Below, piece by piece: positions 44,159 through 56,238 of a stretch of 64,000 nt of DNA. Position 1 is the stretch's first letter, and every line of letters begins with the position of its first letter. Under the pieces are notes generated by a model. The model was not told the DNA's origin and ran no database searches. It saw only the letters and a program-made list of their open reading frames with translations. Made by a program: the position numbers and the translations under genes. Origin of the DNA: Nemania diffusa (lineage: Eukaryota; Ascomycota; Sordariomycetes; Xylariales; Xylariaceae); contig JBBPUQ010000009.1 in the NCBI GenBank assembly GCA_038501195.1, forward strand, positions 1,860,001-1,924,000. Direction: 5' to 3'.

Positions 44159-45547
44159 GGTGCTTTATTTAGTCTGGGCAGATGGTTAATAGGTATTGGG
44201 AATGGAGGAATTATGATAAGTAAGCGTGCAGCGTAGTGGCCATCAGTAGACTGGACGCGGTGAACAATCCTCTATGGGAGGTATAATGCGATCCCGTAAA
44301 TCAATGCTTTATATATCTAGATTGGCATTTCGTACTTATAACACAATCGGATTTCCGCCCGAATTAATGGAAACCCGCCAGGCTGAGGGCAAGTCATTTG
44401 TCTTATTCCTATGTATAGATGCATCTCGAATTATCTAGAAGGTTCGCAATGCCTCTAGATGTAAGCGTGTACTCGCTTACCATCTACATTTACATCCTTT
44501 GAGGTGAAGAGCTCACCCTTGTAGACATCTCGGAATTACCTGATCAATCAGCTCGATCACATTCAACAGGGGAAGGGGACCAGTCATTAATACCGAATAA
44601 GCTAGAAAAATAGTAGGCTAGCAACGCCATCGTTTGTAAGCTAGCTTTGTCTTTGTATCTTAAATGCAAGCTGGGGGATGGGGAATATCGTGCGTCTACA
44701 AGACGAGGGATGGAAGGGGGCTATTATTACTAAAGCTCACCTCAATCTAACTAGGTAGATAGCTGGTCCCTAGATAAAGGGTTTGCATTTTAGCAACCAG
44801 AGGTGCGTCCTGCACGGTCACTAATTGCTGGACAAAGAATATTTCCACAGCCGCCATGTGTCGTTCAGAGGCATGTAGAAAATTCACTTGGTAAACGGGT
44901 CTACTAGTGTGATTCGTGGAGTCCGTGTAGCTCAGCTGAAGTCCGGCTTTTCGCCAGTTGGTGCTCGGCGACGAGTGAGTGAGAGTGATCTTATTACCGG
45001 GTTCTAACCCATAGCTTATGTATGTATTTGCAGGACAGCGCCCATCATGGTTGAGCTGTTGTTGAAGTTATCCTTGTACAAGATACTGATCTAGGGAGTT
45101 AACTGAGAGCTGTAGGCAGCTACCTAGGTACGGAGTTGAGTCTCCGCACGTTGACGTGCTTATCTAGCGGGTATGATTATGCGGTTACGCAGGTTAGTGC
45201 CCCTCACCTAGCTAGGTAAGTATTTACTATGTAGGTATTCTGGCTCCCTAAAATTGGGGTAGGTCTGCTATAATGTGCATATAGTAGCCAGCTAGTACCC
45301 CTGTAGTCTAGCTAACCTAGCTATCTGCATCTAGATAAGGGTCCTATATCGCATCACGAATCCTGCCGACGCACGCACGCCACGCTGCAACCTCTAATCC
45401 TAGCTTCGAGCTTCTCCAATTGACACCTCCCTCCCCCGCGCATGAGGGTGGTTGCTTACCTAGGTATTTAAGAGGCGGCGACTACGTGGCCAGCATGGTC
45501 TAGCAAGTATTCTACGCCCCGCGCTAGGCAATTGATTCTATTGAAAT
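44159..45547. other. intergenic, 1.4 kb, CCTAGGTA-rich
   Basis: Divergent promoter region between the EthD gene and D-lactate dehydrogenase. It contains several TACCTAGGTA/CTAGCTAGGTA words (about 45120, 45205, 45460). No gene seen. Confidence 0.6.
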
Positions 45548-47648
45548 ATGTCGGCTCTCGCGACCCGTCGAGTCTCGGCTGGGCCTCGCGCCCTAGCAGC
45601 AGCTCTGAGAGCCCAGAGCTGCCGTCGAGCAGTGCCACCATGTGTCGCAAGCAGCCGAGCTCTGAGCGCTATTCGAGCCTACTCCTCAGATTCCTCAGAT
45701 TCTCCAGATAAGAAGGAGAAGAAGTCGATCAGGACCACGTTCCAGGGCCAAATGATCGAAAGCATCACCTCTCGTATCGCCCGAGAAAGAGTAGAGCGCG
45801 CAAGATTTGCCCAGGAGAGAAAAGAATCAGTAAGCTCGAGAAGATGGGCAACAACCTTTGGTACGCCGATCTCTCTCTCTCTCTTTCTCTCTAGGTGATG
45901 AGCTATTCTCGACCCGAGCTAACCGCGCTCCCTCCTAGTCGTCCTCTTCGCCTCCGGTTTCTCGTACTTTTTAGGAACCAAATTCCCTCACGACCCAGAC
46001 CCTGCCTCGACCCTCCCTCTCAATCTAACTCGTGAGCCCAAGCACAACAACGGCAAGCCGAACCTAGAAGCCGCGTGGTTTGATTTTGCCGCCATCGTCG
46101 GGAAAGAAAATGTCAGCACCGTCGAGGATGATTTGCACCTACATGCTAACTCGGATTGGTCGAGCTATCGCAACGAGGAGTCGCAGAAACCATTCATGGT
46201 CGTCTACCCTAAGTCTACCGAAGAAGTCAGCCAAATAATGAAGATCTGCCATATTCGTCGAATACCCGTAGTTGGATACAGCGGCGGCACCAGCTTGGAG
46301 GGGCATTTCACCCCTACTCGAGGTGGCATCTGCGTTGACTTTAGAAGGATGGATAAGATTATCCACCTACACAAAGACGATATGGATGTTGTTGTGCAGC
46401 CTGCCGTTGGTTGGGAATACCTCAACGAGGAACTCAGCAAGGACAACCTATTCTTCCCTCCCGATCCGGGCCCAGGCGCTCAAATTGGCGGCATGATTGG
46501 CACTGGATGCAGTGGTACGAACGCTTATCGATATGGCACAATGAGGGAATGGGTCCTCTCTGTTACTGTTGTTCTAGCAGACGGAACTGTAGTCAAGACG
46601 AGACAACGGCCACGGAAGAGCTCTGCGGGCTATGACTTGACCAAACTCTTTATTGGAAGCGAGGGGACCCTTGGTCTGGTCACCGAGGCTACCTTGAAGC
46701 TCACGACCAAACCCACGAATACAAGCGTTGCTGTCTGTAGCTTCGACACTATCCGGCAGGCAGCTGACTGTGTTTCCAAGGTTGTGGGCCAGGGCATACC
46801 TGTGGCAGCCGTCGAGATTCTGGATGATGAACAGATGAGATGCATCAATACAGCTGGTATGACTTCAAAGACCTGGAAAGAAGCTCCCACGCTCTTCTTT
46901 AAATTCTCTGGAACAGAACGGGGTGTCAAGGAGCAGATAAGTATCGTGAAGGACCTCGCCAAGCAGGCTGGCAGCGTTGCTTTTGAATTTGCCAAATCCC
47001 AACAAGAGCAAGCCGAGCTCTGGAGTGCCCGTAAAGAGGCGCTGTGGAGTACGTTAGCTGTTGCGAACCCAGGCGACAAGGTCTGGACCGGAGACGTAGC
47101 AGTACCCATGAGCAGACTGCCTCAGCTCATTGAGGAAACCAAGGACGATATGAAGAAAAGCGGCATGTACGGCACTATTGTCGGCCACGTTGGTGACGGG
47201 AACTTCCATAGTATGTGTCGAACTGAGTATCATCTCCGTCAAACAAACTAACGAAGCTAGTCATCCTCCTCTCGAATGAGAAGCAGCGACAGGACGCCGA
47301 AGAATTAGTACATCGCATGGTTAAGAGGGCAGTTGAGCTAGAGGGGACTGTGACGGTATGTATTCCGATCCACGCCTCAGATCCCAACATTAACGCGAAT
47401 CAGGGTGAGCACGGTGTTGGATTAGTCAAACGTGACTACCTGCCACACGAGCTCGGCGAGAGTACTGTGGACTTGATGAGAAAGGTTCGTTGTCTTCGAC
47501 ACCATACTTCACACAAACAAATAAACCCCACTAACAAGCTGCTTTCCATCAACAGATTAAACTAGCGCTTGATCCATATTGTCTACTCAACTGTGACAAG
47601 GTCATCCGGGTGCAACGGCCGAAACCTGGCGAGATCGCGGAATGGTAA
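45548..47648 (+). CDS. dld1: D-lactate dehydrogenase (cytochrome), mitochondrial
   Basis: FAD-dependent enzyme that oxidises D-lactate to pyruvate and passes electrons to cytochrome c at the mitochondrial inner membrane. Exons 45548-45860, 45939-47210, 47261-47355, 47404-47484 and 47556-47648; 617 residues. The N-terminus is Arg/Ala/Ser-rich (presequence), with a hydrophobic segment VVLFASGFSYFLGTKF at the second exon start. FAD-binding type 4 motifs: PVVGYSGGTSLEGHF, GTGCSGTNAYRYGTMREWV and GSEGTLGLVTEATL. The C-terminal FAD-oxidase domain has VGHVGDGNFHIILLSNEK and GTVTGEHGVGLVKRDYLP. It ends KPGEIAEW. Intron 1 has a CT microsatellite. Confidence 0.94.
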
Positions 47649-48006
47649 ACCATATTACTTGACCGTATAAACCTAGATACCCCATCTTCTACCTTACCTT
47701 GTATATCACAATCATGATAGTCATGTACGTCATATAGCCATTGAACGAGACACAAGTTCCTTGTCACCCTCAGCCCAGCTTGAATGGTATATCATAAGAT
47801 AACTATTGTAAGAATTCGAAAGAGCTTGATCTATAGTTCTCGCATGTTGCTTTATTCTAAAGTGTTGAATGAAAGACTAGCTTTGGTGGCCTCAATGATA
47901 AGGTCTAGCATATTGCGTGTCAAACAATCTCCACGACATCCTCCCTGCCTAATCACTTGTCTGCTCTCGGCTGGTCGTTTGCCCTTCTCATAAACCAACC
48001 AACTTC
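47649..48006. other. convergent spacer
   Basis: Lies between the 3' ends of the D-lactate dehydrogenase gene and the GPI-type protein gene. Nothing seen. Confidence 0.6.
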
Positions 48007-48537
48007 TCAGAGCACATAGTACGAGATGAAAACCGTCGCGCATGCTGATGTTATCACTCGCATCACGATCATGGACCCATCAACTGAAGGCCCCGACCCG
48101 GAAGACCAACCGAATATACTACCTCCGAGTGGAAGCCATATCGGTATCATATAGCCACTATTGCTGCTGCTCGAGCTACTGCTGCTGCTCGAACTGCTGC
48201 CGCCGCCGTAGGAACCACTACCACGGGAACCCGCTGCACCCCCGCCTTTCTTGATAGAAATATCGCCTAATGGAAGCGTACTGTTAGTTTCAGCCGGTTC
48301 GTCGACTGTGTCGAGATCCTCGACTTGGGCTATCTCGTCGACATCTGGGTCGATTGTGGGTACGGTGCTACCCACGGGTTCTGTCGGGCTTGCAATTTGC
48401 GAGGTGTTGGTTTGGGTAAGGTTTAAACGCGCGTCGACGGAGCCATGCGAGGCGGGAAGAACCGCTGGTAAGGCGATGGATAAGGCGAGGGTGAGGAAGA
48501 GGAGACATAGTGAGGTTTTGAGATTGCGTGTCGGCAT
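48007..48537 (-). CDS. GPI-anchored-type cell-surface protein
   Basis: Single-exon 176-residue protein with secretion and anchoring signals; no enzymatic domain recognised. The N-terminal signal peptide is TSLCLLFLTLALSIALPAVL. An acidic Thr/Asp/Glu region with several N-x-S/T sites comes next, then a Gly-rich part and a run of about 12 serines (encoded by a trinucleotide repeat near 48163-48200). The C-terminal hydrophobic stretch MIVMRVITSACATVFISYYV follows a small-residue segment (SSGSGPSVDGS), a plausible GPI omega site. A cell-wall or membrane surface role is inferred. Confidence 0.75.
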   Translation of the reverse strand: MPTRNLKTSLCLLFLTLALSIALPAVLPASHGSVDARLNLTQTNTSQIASPTEPVGSTVPTIDPDVDEIAQVEDLDTVDEPAETNSTLPLGDISIKKGGGAAGSRGSGSYGGGSSSSSSSSSSSSNSGYMIPIWLPLGGSIFGWSSGSGPSVDGSMIVMRVITSACATVFISYYVL

Positions 48538-49170
48538 TGTGATGGCTGTTCGGACTTCCTACGCTGAAGAGTAGCAGATGTTGGATGAAGCTTGGTAAGG
48601 AAGTTCGGAGTGAAGTAGCATGGATCTTATAGAATATTGGGATATAAGTTTTCGCAAAATTTATGTGCTTTGTGCTAGGCACCAGCCAGTGAGTCAATAA
48701 AAAGACTGTTCATGTGTCGAAGCTTATGACCCTGCGCCTGATCGGCAAGATTGGTAGCGTTAACGAGTGAGTTGAATATTCAGAGCACAGAGAAGGGGCT
48801 AGAATGGAATTACACTTTCTCGAGAGGGGCTTGTGACTATGACAGGACTACATATGTAGATGGTAGGTTCGTCCACGTAGGGTAGTTAAACTAGCTCGAA
48901 TGTAAATTTAGCTTTTACAGAACTTCTCCTAGTTCGATATTGAGCGCGCAACTCCCCGTAGGGGGCTATGGTTAAGTTTTTGTACGTCACAAGATGAGCG
49001 CCCTCCACAAAGTATAACGTACACACTGTATAAGGTAGTCGCAGCCCAATGAACCCCATGAATAGCGAACGCGCCATAAGAAGAGTAAGACAGTAAATTA
49101 ACAGAATAGGTATCGGATCGGTATACGCTCCTTCGACCGATACTACCGTTCACTACAATAATGGGTTCGC
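48538..49170. other. intergenic
   Basis: No supported gene. Minus-strand frames at 48886-49153 are short and overlap. Confidence 0.55.
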
Positions 49171-50678
49171 CTATTCGTATACAAAGCAGAAAGGAGACCC
49201 TCCGACGGTGTCGAGAAGTTGGCGGTACTTGAAAGATGTTCCCACCGGGCTAATATCTAGTACATCATCAAGCGTTCCGTTCCGACTCGGAGGCTGGTTC
49301 ATCATCGTGATGGTCCCGGCCATAGTCTGTTAGAAGATTCCGAGGTTAATGCAGGCTTAATTAACTCTAGGTCCAAGATCAACTTACCTGTCGCTTGTCC
49401 CAGTCGAGATTCTGCCATAGGAAATACATGCGGTCTATCTGGCCGTGGTGCAAATAGAAGACTGGCTCCAGCGGCGAGAAGTAGAAGTCACCACCGGGGT
49501 CCCCAGCTGTAGATAATAGTCAGCATACACTCTCTCCTATCTCCCCCTATCGTCCTTCTAGCATGACACCCCTTTGTTTGGTGGGGGTTACAGTGAAAGC
49601 TTACCGATCGTGAAGTGACCACCCCCATGTACTGCCACTGACCACTTCCGCGCCGCAGGATAGCGGAAGTCCCCCTGGATATTCGCTTGGAATGTCTCGA
49701 TATCCGGGCCTTCGAGAATCGTCTCCGTCGTATTCTTAATAGACGCGAAGGTCGCACACAGGGCAGTGTTGAGATCACGCTTCAGGCATCGCGGGTTCGG
49801 CGCAAGGGGGTCCTTAGCTGTGTTCGGGCCGAAGTTGACAGTGTAGTTCTTAAACGGCCCAGTTGTAACGCAGCCACCACCCGAGCCACCGCCTGGGAAT
49901 CCGAAGCCTCCGCCGAAGCCACCACCGAAGCCGCCGCCGCTTCCTGGGCCAGTCTTATTTACCTTGGCGCCGTTAGATCCCATTGACGTCTCGGAGCCGT
50001 CGAAGAGCGGCGACTTCTCGACACCGCCGGCATCGAGACCCCATTCCCAGTACGGGAATGCCCCGGTATACCCACACAGATCTCGGAGCTTCTGTTCGTA
50101 TGTCCAGATGTAGAGGCGGTGAAAGAGCAGAAAGTAAGCCTTGAGTTGTGTTAATTCCGCCATCTAAGGGGTATTTCTGATCAACATACTGAGTTGTGAA
50201 CATATGGCGTTAGGTGGTAATGAAGGACTCCAAAACTGTCAAACATTGACCTTCGGGATGAGATTCGTTAGATTGAGATAATTTAGTTATTCTGGATAAG
50301 GCTATACAGGGGCTTACTTTGGACCTGTCACATTTGGGTAAACATTTGGTTTTTCCATAAGACATTCAACCGCCTTCACAAAGGAAGTTCTCTCGGGACC
50401 AGGTATGTTTCTCCTTTAAATAATCGTGAGCGTTTTGATGCTAACAATAGTTACGCATATCCCACTCACCATTCTTTGCGTACATGGACAGTATCCTTTG
50501 TACAAGTGGAATTTGATCCTTCGAGGCGCTTTAAAGCGTTATCATAGGCTGTCTTGCTCATTTGTTGTAGAGCTTTGCCAGAGATAATGTCATCTTGGCT
50601 ATAAGTCTGACCTAGCACCAGTCCTTGAAAGGACACGGCCAGTAAAGCGAACGGTAGAAACCTCATGATGAAAAACAT
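49171..50678 (-). CDS. tyrosinase, secreted type-3 copper oxidase
   Basis: Predicted secreted tyrosinase/polyphenol oxidase, 391 residues. Six exons: 50678-50470, 50413-50318, 50250-50190, 50139-49605, 49506-49388 and 49326-49171. The signal peptide is MRFLPFALLAVSFQGLVLG. The N-terminal helix reads LQQMSKTAYDNALKRL. CuA ligands come from VLHYHL (His112 or 114), YVHNS (His120) and FLLFHR (His129), assembled only after splicing. YEQKLRDLCGYTGAFPYWEW follows. CuB is in AVHGGGHF (His293, His297) and YLHHGQIDRMYFLW (His320 or 321). A Gly/Phe-rich insert (GGGFGGGFGGGFGFPGGGSG) sits before CVTTGPFKNYTVNFGP. The end DTVGGSPFCFVYE is typical of the short fungal secreted group. Confidence 0.9.
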
Positions 50679-51794
50679 CGTGTGAAATCAATGTCTTCCC
50701 TAGCAACCCCTAGAGGACAGAGACCCAGCATCAAAACTCTGGGCGCCGTATGCATATTTATGAGTGACTAGGGGTGGCAATTCCCCTGCCAGGCCAAGCC
50801 CCTTTCTTCATGTAGATGTAACGAGTCCGTGAGACGGCAGTGTATGAAAACCTATAATATGGGGAACGGCATAGGAGAGACATGTGGCGTGGTCCGAGTG
50901 AGTCTTAAGCTTACGTAGGGCCTTAATATGAAATAGGGCAAATGGATAAGCCTTACCTCGGGAGTTGAAGCCTCAGCTTTGCATCTTAGGCTAGGGAGAG
51001 TTCAATTGGCTGTCTACGCTGATCGTACTTGTTTCGAGAAACAAGAAAAGAAATTCCATATTTGCCGGAAGCATATGAGAACCCATGAACGAGCTGGTTT
51101 GGGCTAAATTGACAGTAAACCGGACACCTGATTGGAGAGAGGGAATGCGGAGCTACCTATTTTAGCAGACCTTAGATTCTCCCGAAATAATAATATCGGC
51201 CAGCAAAACAGAGTGTCGGGTCGTATCTTGGCAGCCAAGCATCGTATATACCGGATATTAGGTCGGCCCGCTAGAACTACAGTGATTCGCATAGCACAGA
51301 CTAAACTCAGGTGATCAATTGGGAAAGCAAATACGGCAAATAAGAGGTTGCATTTATGACGTTGTTGCTCGTGTTACTACATTTAGTTAATAATAAAAAT
51401 CAGCTTATGCGGCAGTTGTAGTTCGCTAGGATATGACATGACTTTTAGATGCATACTAAAGTATCGTACATGTCAGAAACTTCAAACGTAGACAATCCGC
51501 TGTGGTAGCGAGCTCACTTTTCGTAGTAGAAGTGTCTGCTGTTTTCTATCCACTTCGGCAATTATATTAACCCTTGGCGTCATTCACCCCATACAAGGTT
51601 ATCATTTATAATTCTCATATTATGTAACTACAGTTTACGGATAGATCAAGTATTTATAATATCATTTTTGTGAGAAAGAGTAGAAACATAATCATTGCTA
51701 GAAAAGAATACGGTAGAAATCAAGCTGTCAATATTAGACGTTGGCCTCAGTTCGTAGGACCGTGTTTACGAAAGTCCGCTGTAAATCTTTTTTT
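50679..51794. other. intergenic, 1.1 kb
   Basis: Spacer at the border of the gene-poor right part of the window. No gene seen. Confidence 0.5.
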
Positions 51795-52541
51795 CTAAGG
51801 TGATTGGGCAAGATTTTGGGAGTTGCTCCCAGGACTTACCTCGCTGTATTCCCTCCGGGATGATATGAGCTTGAAAATAATGCTGAAGAACGAGTTTTTA
51901 TCCGCTAGTTTCTGAACATGATATTTCGCAACATCTTTGAAAGGCGCGCGAGCCTTGTTCAAATCCATTGCCTTAAGTTGGAAATACATGAGAGCGTGGA
52001 AGAAAACCCAGCAGACATCATCTTCTCTATTATCTGTTGCGGCATCACGGAGCCACTGAATCATTCGGGTCTTTCTACCAACAGGTATTTCTAACTGGCT
52101 TAGCATAAAGACTAGAAATCGGGCGTAATGGAATTCGGTGATATCATCGTTGGGAAACGGGCGATGTACGGGCCCTGTCCAATACTGATCACGCCGATGC
52201 TCGTGTACTAGTGCCATAGTAGAAGTCCAATCGGCGACAGGAAGCCCCCACTTGTCGCTTGTATATTCGGAAAGAAATTCCTTCAGGGGATAGATAATTT
52301 CAGGAGTGGTAAACACGGACTGGGCGAGCCAGCGAGCCAAAACGTTTTGGTTAGAGTTGGGCCCGAATCCGAAAAGCGGTGCTAGCTCGGCAGCTACGAG
52401 ATCGACATTATTGGGTTTATGTTTGAAAATGCATCTTACGAACTTGGCGGCTTCAGCTGGATTGTCCTTTACTGGCTTGAATACCCATGTTGCAGCACTT
52501 GCCGGAGAAGCTTGGGCTGTAGGTTTATTCTGTTCGGACAT
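51795..52541 (-). CDS. hypothetical protein, family not recognised
   Basis: Open frame of 248 residues from ATG 52541 (MSEQNKPTAQASPASAATWV). An upstream in-frame ATG at 52577 is possible. The composition is that of a soluble, folded, mostly helical protein with many aromatic residues: EAAKFVRCIFKHKPNNVDLV, RWLAQSVFTTPEIIYPLKEF, YARFLVFMLSQLEIPVGRKT and CWVFFHALMYFQLKAMDLNK. No signal, membrane segment or motif recognised. It is isolated, with long spacers on both sides, and could be a lineage-specific gene. The regularly spaced, coherent sequence and uninterrupted length argue for a real gene. Confidence 0.6.
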   Translation of the reverse strand: MSEQNKPTAQASPASAATWVFKPVKDNPAEAAKFVRCIFKHKPNNVDLVAAELAPLFGFGPNSNQNVLARWLAQSVFTTPEIIYPLKEFLSEYTSDKWGLPVADWTSTMALVHEHRRDQYWTGPVHRPFPNDDITEFHYARFLVFMLSQLEIPVGRKTRMIQWLRDAATDNREDDVCWVFFHALMYFQLKAMDLNKARAPFKDVAKYHVQKLADKNSFFSIIFKLISSRREYSEVSPGSNSQNLAQSP

Positions 52542-55463
52542 TCTGGTAGAACGTGGGATACAAATGAATCGAATCATGTACGTGGTAATTCTTAGGTAGC
52601 TAGAACCGGAATAGAGACTGATAATTATATCCTTGATAGATTTTATCAACTCTTTTGGGCATAAACTTGAGCTACGGATAGCTAGCCTTCATATAGTTTT
52701 GGCACCAAGTAGCAACACCTTTGTTTCAATTTGGACTTCTTTTACCCCGTGAAACCGCTGTATCGTAAACATGCCCTTTAATAAAGACCGAGATATCGTA
52801 ACCTTTGTCTCTTCTTACGGGGCGTAAAAAGGGTTGCTTAATTACTATAGTCATCTATAACCCTTGTCTCTAGCGAAAGCTTATCAGTAGTTTTACTATC
52901 ACAGCGTTTTAGATGAGCATTCTAGGACCTCTTCTTACAGCCTTATTAGGAGTATCAGGGTTTTGCTTTTATGCTTAAACACAGTTCTATGACAGTAACC
53001 ACCACTTAATGATCTCAAACCTATTGAATTTAAGGTATTAGAAGATACCGAGTGCGATCCTCATAGTCTCATCGACTCCGGCTAATGCTGCGAGCATTTC
53101 CTCCTCTCCTAGTGAATTATCCGGTAAGCCCCAGAGAAATTCCCCATATACCCTTCAGCCACTGAACAACTGGTGGTGCGAAGGGCAAATCATTTCTCCT
53201 TTGAGTCGGGGTCGGAGTCAGAGTCAGAGCCGGATTCGTTCTCCAAGTTCCCCATGATGTCTCGCATATTGGAAAGTGCATATGCTGGGGGTGTTACTAG
53301 TAAGCTCAATAGTATTTCTCATCAAAGAATAAAATTCCACTGTGTTTGCGGAGTAAGTCATTCGCCTAGACAATGTATGTACAGTAGGAGATATTAGTAC
53401 TTATGGATTTATAAGGGTCCACTGCCAAAGGAGGGGGTTCACAGAGTGAATAGAAGTCCTGTCGCAGCTAGGAAGAAGGGTGTAGTATAGGGCTTAATAG
53501 ATAGATTCATTGATTCCTAACCTCCTAGATCTATAAGGGGGATTGAAGGTCCCTTATATATAGCCAAATCTTTAGATATAGCCACCCTATAGGGTCTTGT
53601 TACTTTATCACCTGACATCCACAGTCAATGCTGTCGGGTGTGCGAAGAGTCCAAGGAAAAATATTAGATCTCTAGATGTCTATATAGGGCTTTTGCTGTG
53701 TCACAGTCCTAACCTTGACAACGTTCTATTTTTGCATTCTGCATGAGTGGTTTTGTCGTATAGCGTTGCAGTTCTGTTCCGTGACATTCTGACTAGGCCT
53801 CAATTAGAGACGGTATACAGTTGCGGATGGTATTAAAGAGTTAAGGCCTAATCAGAACTAATTTGAATCTATTGCAGTTTGTATAGATAGATTAGTTAGG
53901 GGAAGCTAGCAGAAGTTAGGCTTACAGAATAACGAATAGATGAATGTATGCAAACCCCAATCTTAATAGTTATATCCCGAGCATCACCTGTTGTTCTTTC
54001 TATTTCCTATCTTCCACTTTGTTTGCACGCTTTAATTAGACACGTGATTTCCCCTTGTTCTCAGCAATACCAGAAGACTAGAAGACCATTCGACGACCCT
54101 AAGCTGTTCATTCGGCCTTGTAGAAGCCCTACTTGGTATCAGCCGTAATCTTCAATATCTTGCCTTGAGCATACAACCCAGAGCAGGCTTCTCCTGACAT
54201 ACCCTTCCCATGATCGGCCGTTTCCTAGGGTTGGGAAGCATTCTTCTCCTCTGCTATTATTCCTTACTTGTTGAGATTCTGTTTTCTTCCGCTAACGAGA
54301 TGGGGACCACTCAAGCAGTTTTGGTCCGTGTAGTCATCACAGAGAAGCTACGGAAAAGTAGGTAATTTAGAGAACTGCGTGTTTCCCCCAATTGTCATTG
54401 CCCTTAAAAGCAACGTTGTCCGGTAGCCAATCTGCTACACTACGTTAGAAGTCAATACCATGGAAGTTATGGCCGATTACATCATTTGGTAGATTACCGT
54501 CTCTTCGAACATAAATCTCAGTGAGGTCACGTGAGGGACGGGTAGGGCCGATATCAGCCACCTAGATTAGACGTTAATACTACTACCTACTACTATCATT
54601 TAGTATATTGACTACTATGTAATGAAACGAACCCACACCGTCTCAGTAATCAGCTCGAACCCCCTGCGAACCTAGAGAGGGCTTTCTGTCTTAGAATAGG
54701 GCTTCATTCCTTCCGATATTAAACCTGTTTATAGCTGGATACCTACCGCTCAGACAAGGGAAGGGAACATAGGAACAGGGCTACTTCTACCTTCCGACAT
54801 GAAAGGCATGTAGTAGGTACTAGATAGTGCTAATAATTTTAGGTTTGATTTGTAAGTGTGGCGTAGGAGTAACCACGTTGGTGGTATTAAGGCAAATCAC
54901 TGGTATCGGAATTATTGCCGCTATAAAGTGGTCCCACCGGCTTTGTCTCCGGCCGGCCGGTCTTTTAGACGCCGCATGCCCCACTACATTAGAGCAACAC
55001 TATCCGACTAACATAACTGTTTGCACTTGTTCTATTAGATATCTATTTTCTCCGTGTAAACCTCCGAAAGTGTCTGTTCTACCTTGACCATGATACGCTG
55101 AGAGAAAAAGCTGTTTAATAATATAATAAGGCAGTGAGTAGATGGCCGTCGCCCTGGAGACTATACACTAGGAGACGTATCTAGCAGGGGTCTCTTAAGT
55201 ATATAATATTCTATGGAGGTGTAATGCTAATGGTATTTTCAACACTACTTGTAGTAAAGTGGTAAGCATAGGCGTTATACCTATTACCCTTTAACTAAAT
55301 ATTCAGGCATCTTGAACAACAGGTGTATATAGAAACTAGCCACAACTTGTACAAAGTAGTGTGCAGGCCCTAAGGTCACTGAGGTACGAGACGATGCATG
55401 AAGTTTGTGTGGGTAAAATAGTCAATGGGTACACCCTGAAGTATTCAGGGCCAAGAGGTCCTA
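52542..55463. other. gene-poor AT-rich region, 2.9 kb
   Basis: No supported gene. Contains a GAGTCGGAGTCAGA-type microsatellite at about 53203-53230 in a short frame (53173-53397), and several short frames without support. Probably relic repeats; none could be identified by eye. Confidence 0.5.
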
Positions 55464-56238
55464 TTAAGCTTCTGACATTTGAAGCAACGGCTTAAGCCCG
55501 CATGTTGCTCCCGCAATGATATTCTTCTGCCGACTTTGCTGGTAGGCTTTATTGTTTCGAACAGTTGCAAATGTGGGCAATTCCCGAGGTTCCATCCCAA
55601 TAATCCCATTGAGCTGGTCCGCGGCCTCGCTCGTCGCGTTTCCTTCAATAGATAACTGCTGCTTAGACCTCGCTTCCATAGTCGGTAGCCGGTCCCCAGT
55701 CTCAGGCGCTTGAACCAACCGCCCAACCTCGTCTGCTATATTGTTTGTCAAACCCACATGTATCACGTTTATATGTATCGTGAGCTCAGTCTTGGCTTGT
55801 TCCAATCGCGTTAGAATGTTGGCTAACTTGGCCTCATCTCTGGACCCGTGACTCCAGGCACGCATACTCTGACGGAAGGTGCTCTTGCGCTGAAGTCTCG
55901 CCATTATTGTTAGTCTTTCGCACAGCTCGGTAGCAATATTCTTAATGAACTTCAACTGGGTGTCGATCTCGTCGGTGCGCAGTTTGGGCTCGCGTTCAAT
56001 TCCGCTTAACACTTGTACTAGGTTGGACAACTGTGTGTTCGTATCGAAGATCAACTTAGGGCTCGCTTTTACGCGCTCGTAGGATGTTTGGACTTGTTGC
56101 CAAAGGTCGATGGCTTGAGAAAGCAACTGGGATACCGCTGCTATAGAGCCGATCACTTCCTTAGATCCAGGACGCCATTAGTATCAATAGGGCTTCAATA
56201 TTTCTATTAGAAAGGGGAAATCGCCGAATGCTCACCAT
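55464..56238 (-). CDS. HET-S-like protein with two C-terminal amyloid-type motifs (putative)
   Basis: 232 residues. The first exon is only ATG (56238-56236); the intron 56235-56160 has donor GTGAGC and a TACTAAT branch site, then exon 56159-55464 begins EVIGSIAAVSQLLSQ. That is the usual opening of a fungal helical N-terminal family related to cell-death/STAND effector domains; LTIHINVIHVGLTNNI near residue 127-142 also fits. The C-terminus has two copies of a motif like the HET-s-related amyloid motif: EGNATSEAADQLNGIIG (173-189) and RNNKAYQQSRQKNIIAG (202-218). Both share N-x8-Q-x-N and I/G positions. Domain plus two terminal repeats is the layout of HET-S/HET-s. Assignment is by eye; role as a cell-death effector is inference. 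A divergent NLR-like gene lies 1.5 kb away. Confidence 0.6.
56160..56235 (-). other. intron separating the start codon from the HET-S-like body
   Basis: Donor GTGAGC directly after ATG, branch sequence TACTAAT about 20 bases before the acceptor CTAAG. Without this intron the long frame has no ATG in the conserved N-terminus. Confidence 0.6.

Noticed and set aside
44900..45010. Sequence resembling part of a tRNA D-arm (GTGTAGCTCAGCTGAAGT)
   Set aside because: No matching acceptor stem, anticodon arm or T-loop could be built around it.
48042..48574. Plus-strand ORFs with Cys/Ser repeats opposite the GPI-type protein
   Set aside because: Products of the trinucleotide repeat read in the wrong strand; the minus frame has signal peptide and anchor.
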